Shown here: positions 62,814 to 64,000 of the stretch, one piece after another | How positions within the stretch are numbered: position 1 is the stretch's first letter | How the letters are laid out: each line of letters starts with the position of its first letter | Assembly: GCF_019977195.1 (NCBI RefSeq) | Contig: NZ_AP024643.1 | Span: forward strand, 2,356,001-2,420,000 | Direction of reading: 5' to 3' | Source: Arthrobacter sp. StoSoilA2 | GTDB taxonomy: Bacteria > Actinomycetota > Actinomycetes > Actinomycetales > Micrococcaceae | DNA length: 64,000 nt | Program-made: the position numbers and the translations under genes | The notes under the pieces: generated by a model | Database searches by the model: none | What the model was told of the DNA's origin: nothing | What the model saw: the letters and a program-made list of their open reading frames with translations, nothing else

Positions 62814-63677
62814 TCACTTCAGGCCGCCGTTGTCCTGGTCCCTGAGAAACTTCAGGACATGTTCGCTGAAGGTTTCCGGGTACTGGAAGAGTGAGGCGTG
62901 TCCGGAGTCGGGGTAGATGATCAACTGGGCATTGGGAATGCGCTGGGCCATTAGGAAGGAGTTCGGGGTGGGCACCATGACGTCATTGGAACCATTGACG
63001 ACCAGGACCGGGTGCTGGATGTTCGCCAGCTCCGGCAAGGTGGAGCCGTTGCCTTCCCACCAGTCAACGATGGCGGCGCGCTGTTTTGCGCCGGCCTCGG
63101 CAGTTACATTGGCGCGCCCGGGACGCTCGGGAGTGTAAATGCGGTCCATGTAGGCGCGGGTGGCGGCTCTGCCGGTCCATTTACCGTTGAACCACAATGC
63201 CTGGAAGGTGAGTTCCGGGTCTCGTGCTGCATTCACCCAGTGTTCAACCTCCGGCCCGGGGTAGGTGGCTCCTTCGCCGCCACCAGGACCCGTGCCTACG
63301 AGGATGATGTTCCGGACCAGCTCCGGCTCGGTCAGGGCGATGCGCTGGGCGATGTACCCGCCCATCGAGAAGCCAAGCAGGTCCGCCTTCTCAACACCAA
63401 GGGACTTGATGAACTCGATGGCAGTCTTGGCCATCTCGGTAATGTTGGCCCCAACCTCACCGTCACTGAAGCCCACGCCGGCGTTGTCGAAGGTGACCAC
63501 GCGGCGATGCTGGGAGAGCAGTTCGATGACAGTGGGATCCCAGTCGTCGATGCTTCCGCGGAACCGGCTGAACAAAACCAGCGGAACGCCGGCTTGGTCT
63601 CCGAATTCGCGGTATGCCAGCCCAGTGCCGTCAACGTCGACAGAGCGCACAGGGGTAGCAAGGTACAGAGAGGACAT
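62814..63677 (-). CDS. Alpha/beta hydrolase, meta-cleavage hydrolase/lactonase type
   Basis: 287 residues from ATG 63677 (AAAGGA upstream; a longer frame to 63797 covers the operators). GIPLVL-like VPLVLFSRFRGSIDDWDPTV, VVTFDNAGVGFSDGE, the nucleophile Ser in ADLLGFSMGGYIAQRIAL, acid in LVVNGSNDVMVPTPN and His in YPDSGHASLFQYPE. This is the compact hydrolase fold of 3-oxoadipate enol-lactonases and C-C bond hydrolases. Upstream two ACTAC-N7-GTAGT dyads (63730-63776) control it or a divergent gene beyond them. Last gene of a minus-strand group with the tautomerase at the window end. Confidence 0.87.
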   Translation of the reverse strand: MSSLYLATPVRSVDVDGTGLAYREFGDQAGVPLVLFSRFRGSIDDWDPTVIELLSQHRRVVTFDNAGVGFSDGEVGANITEMAKTAIEFIKSLGVEKADLLGFSMGGYIAQRIALTEPELVRNIILVGTGPGGGEGATYPGPEVEHWVNAARDPELTFQALWFNGKWTGRAATRAYMDRIYTPERPGRANVTAEAGAKQRAAIVDWWEGNGSTLPELANIQHPVLVVNGSNDVMVPTPNSFLMAQRIPNAQLIIYPDSGHASLFQYPETFSEHVLKFLRDQDNGGLK

Positions 63678-63729
63678 GCCTTTCCTTTCAGATTGGGAAT
63701 GCAGGGGCAATGCCCGACAGCCCGCAATG

Positions 63730-63776
63730 ACTACATTCTCGGTAGTTACTTCGGAAGTCACTACGTTTTCAGTAGT
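63730..63776. promoter_or_regulatory. Twin dyad operators ACTAC-N7-GTAGT
   Basis: 63730-63746 and 63760-63776 are two copies of ACTAC-N7-GTAGT with perfect arms, 30 bases centre to centre. They lie between the tautomerase gene end (63856) and the hydrolase start (63677). The layout fits two dimers of a TetR- or MarR-type repressor. The regulator is not within the window. Confidence 0.6.
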
Positions 63777-63855
63777 CGATGGTGATGCGTGCAACACTAT
63801 TCCGTGGCAGCGTGGCTGTCAACGATTGGATTCAGCATCCCATCCGCGAACTTTC

Positions 63856-64000
63856 CTACCTTTCCACCCAGGGCATCGAAAGGTCGATGTCGGAAACCAG
63901 ATTGCCGCCGCCGAAGCTCATGTTCTCCAGCGGAATGGCATGCATAAGCAGAGTTACATCGTCCTGGTCGACGCCCACGCGTTCCACTGCGTAGCGGGTG
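63856..64000 (-). CDS. C-terminal part of a tautomerase-like protein, 5' beyond the window
   Basis: The minus strand is open from the window end to a stop at 63858-63856, 48 codons: TRYAVERVGVDQDDVTLLMH, then IPLENMSFGGGNLVSDIDL and MPWVER. A strand pattern ending in an I-P-x-E-N-x-x-x-G-G motif resembles tautomerases of the 4-oxalocrotonate/cis-CaaD type C-terminus. The N-terminus with the catalytic Pro is outside the window. Assignment is by pattern only. Confidence 0.5.
   Translation of the reverse strand, partial: TRYAVERVGVDQDDVTLLMHAIPLENMSFGGGNLVSDIDLSMPWVER

Noticed and set aside
1..64000. CRISPR arrays, insertion sequences and complete tRNA/rRNA genes
   Set aside because: No regularly spaced repeat longer than three units, no transposase or integrase motif, and no complete cloverleaf or rRNA core sequence was seen.

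Overview
The window looks like chromosomal DNA of a high-GC Gram-positive actinobacterium, most likely the Arthrobacter/Pseudarthrobacter/Paenarthrobacter group (Micrococcaceae). This rests on base composition, frequent GTG starts, GTGA/ATGA gene overlaps, terminators without U-tracts and gene content (MesD/MesX, AAHS transporters, PadR, LacI and MarR regulators). It is an inference; there is no rRNA or complete tRNA in the window. I see no transposase, integrase, phage gene or CRISPR array, although several decayed gene remnants and a dispersed repeat mark the gene-poor stretches as old recombination zones.

Layout. (1) 1-2127: 3' part of a large protein with a carbohydrate-binding-like module. 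(2) 3.4-7.1 kb: a folate-independent methionine synthase operon (mesX-mesD-flavin reductase) divergent from a LysR regulator. (3) 7.1-10.4 kb: gene-poor, with a small ABM-like protein, a DUF1059 protein, an isolated 20-bp perfect hairpin and repeats. (4) 10.4-14.6 kb: MarR regulator, PLP decarboxylase and FAD aromatic hydroxylase. (5) 14.6-16.6 kb: nothing supported. (6) 16.6-20.0 kb: a secreted galactose-oxidase-type radical copper oxidase with a duplicated flanking domain. (7) 20.5-20.9 kb: an HTH pseudogene broken over three frames. (8) 21-35.7 kb: a sulfated-glycan locus with formylglycine-generating enzyme, PadR and sulfatase on the minus strand, and an ABC importer, two sulfatases and a GH3 glycosidase on the plus strand. 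(9) 36-38.1 kb: TetR and glycosyltransferase. (10) 38.5-57.1 kb: a catabolic regulon tied together by five near-identical LacI-type operators. (11) 58-64 kb: a second catabolic cluster (alpha/beta hydrolases, SDRs, AAHS transporter, tautomerase) with its own pair of operators at 63.73-63.78 kb.

The most unusual part is region 10. One LacI regulator (48465-49496) has sites of the form TGCTAWCGWTWGCA before (a) a six-gene minus-strand operon: FAH protein, D-2-hydroxyacid dehydrogenase, divergent enolase paralogue, APH-fold kinase, second FAH protein, quinone-reductase-like protein; (b) a cupin; (c) an extradiol dioxygenase-CMD-alcohol dehydrogenase group; (d) itself; and (e) an MFS carrier, CaiB-type CoA-transferase, glutaryl-CoA-dehydrogenase-like enzyme and a single-chain crotonase/3-hydroxyacyl-CoA dehydrogenase/thiolase. 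Module (e) would convert glutarate to acetyl-CoA. The enolase paralogue has the catalytic Glu changed to Asp and the conserved His changed to Ala, and is translationally coupled to a dehydrogenase and a kinase. I infer a pathway in which a hydroxy acid is phosphorylated and then processed by a repurposed enolase; I know of no described pathway with this gene set.

All annotation here is by eye from sequence and protein motifs; no database search was run.
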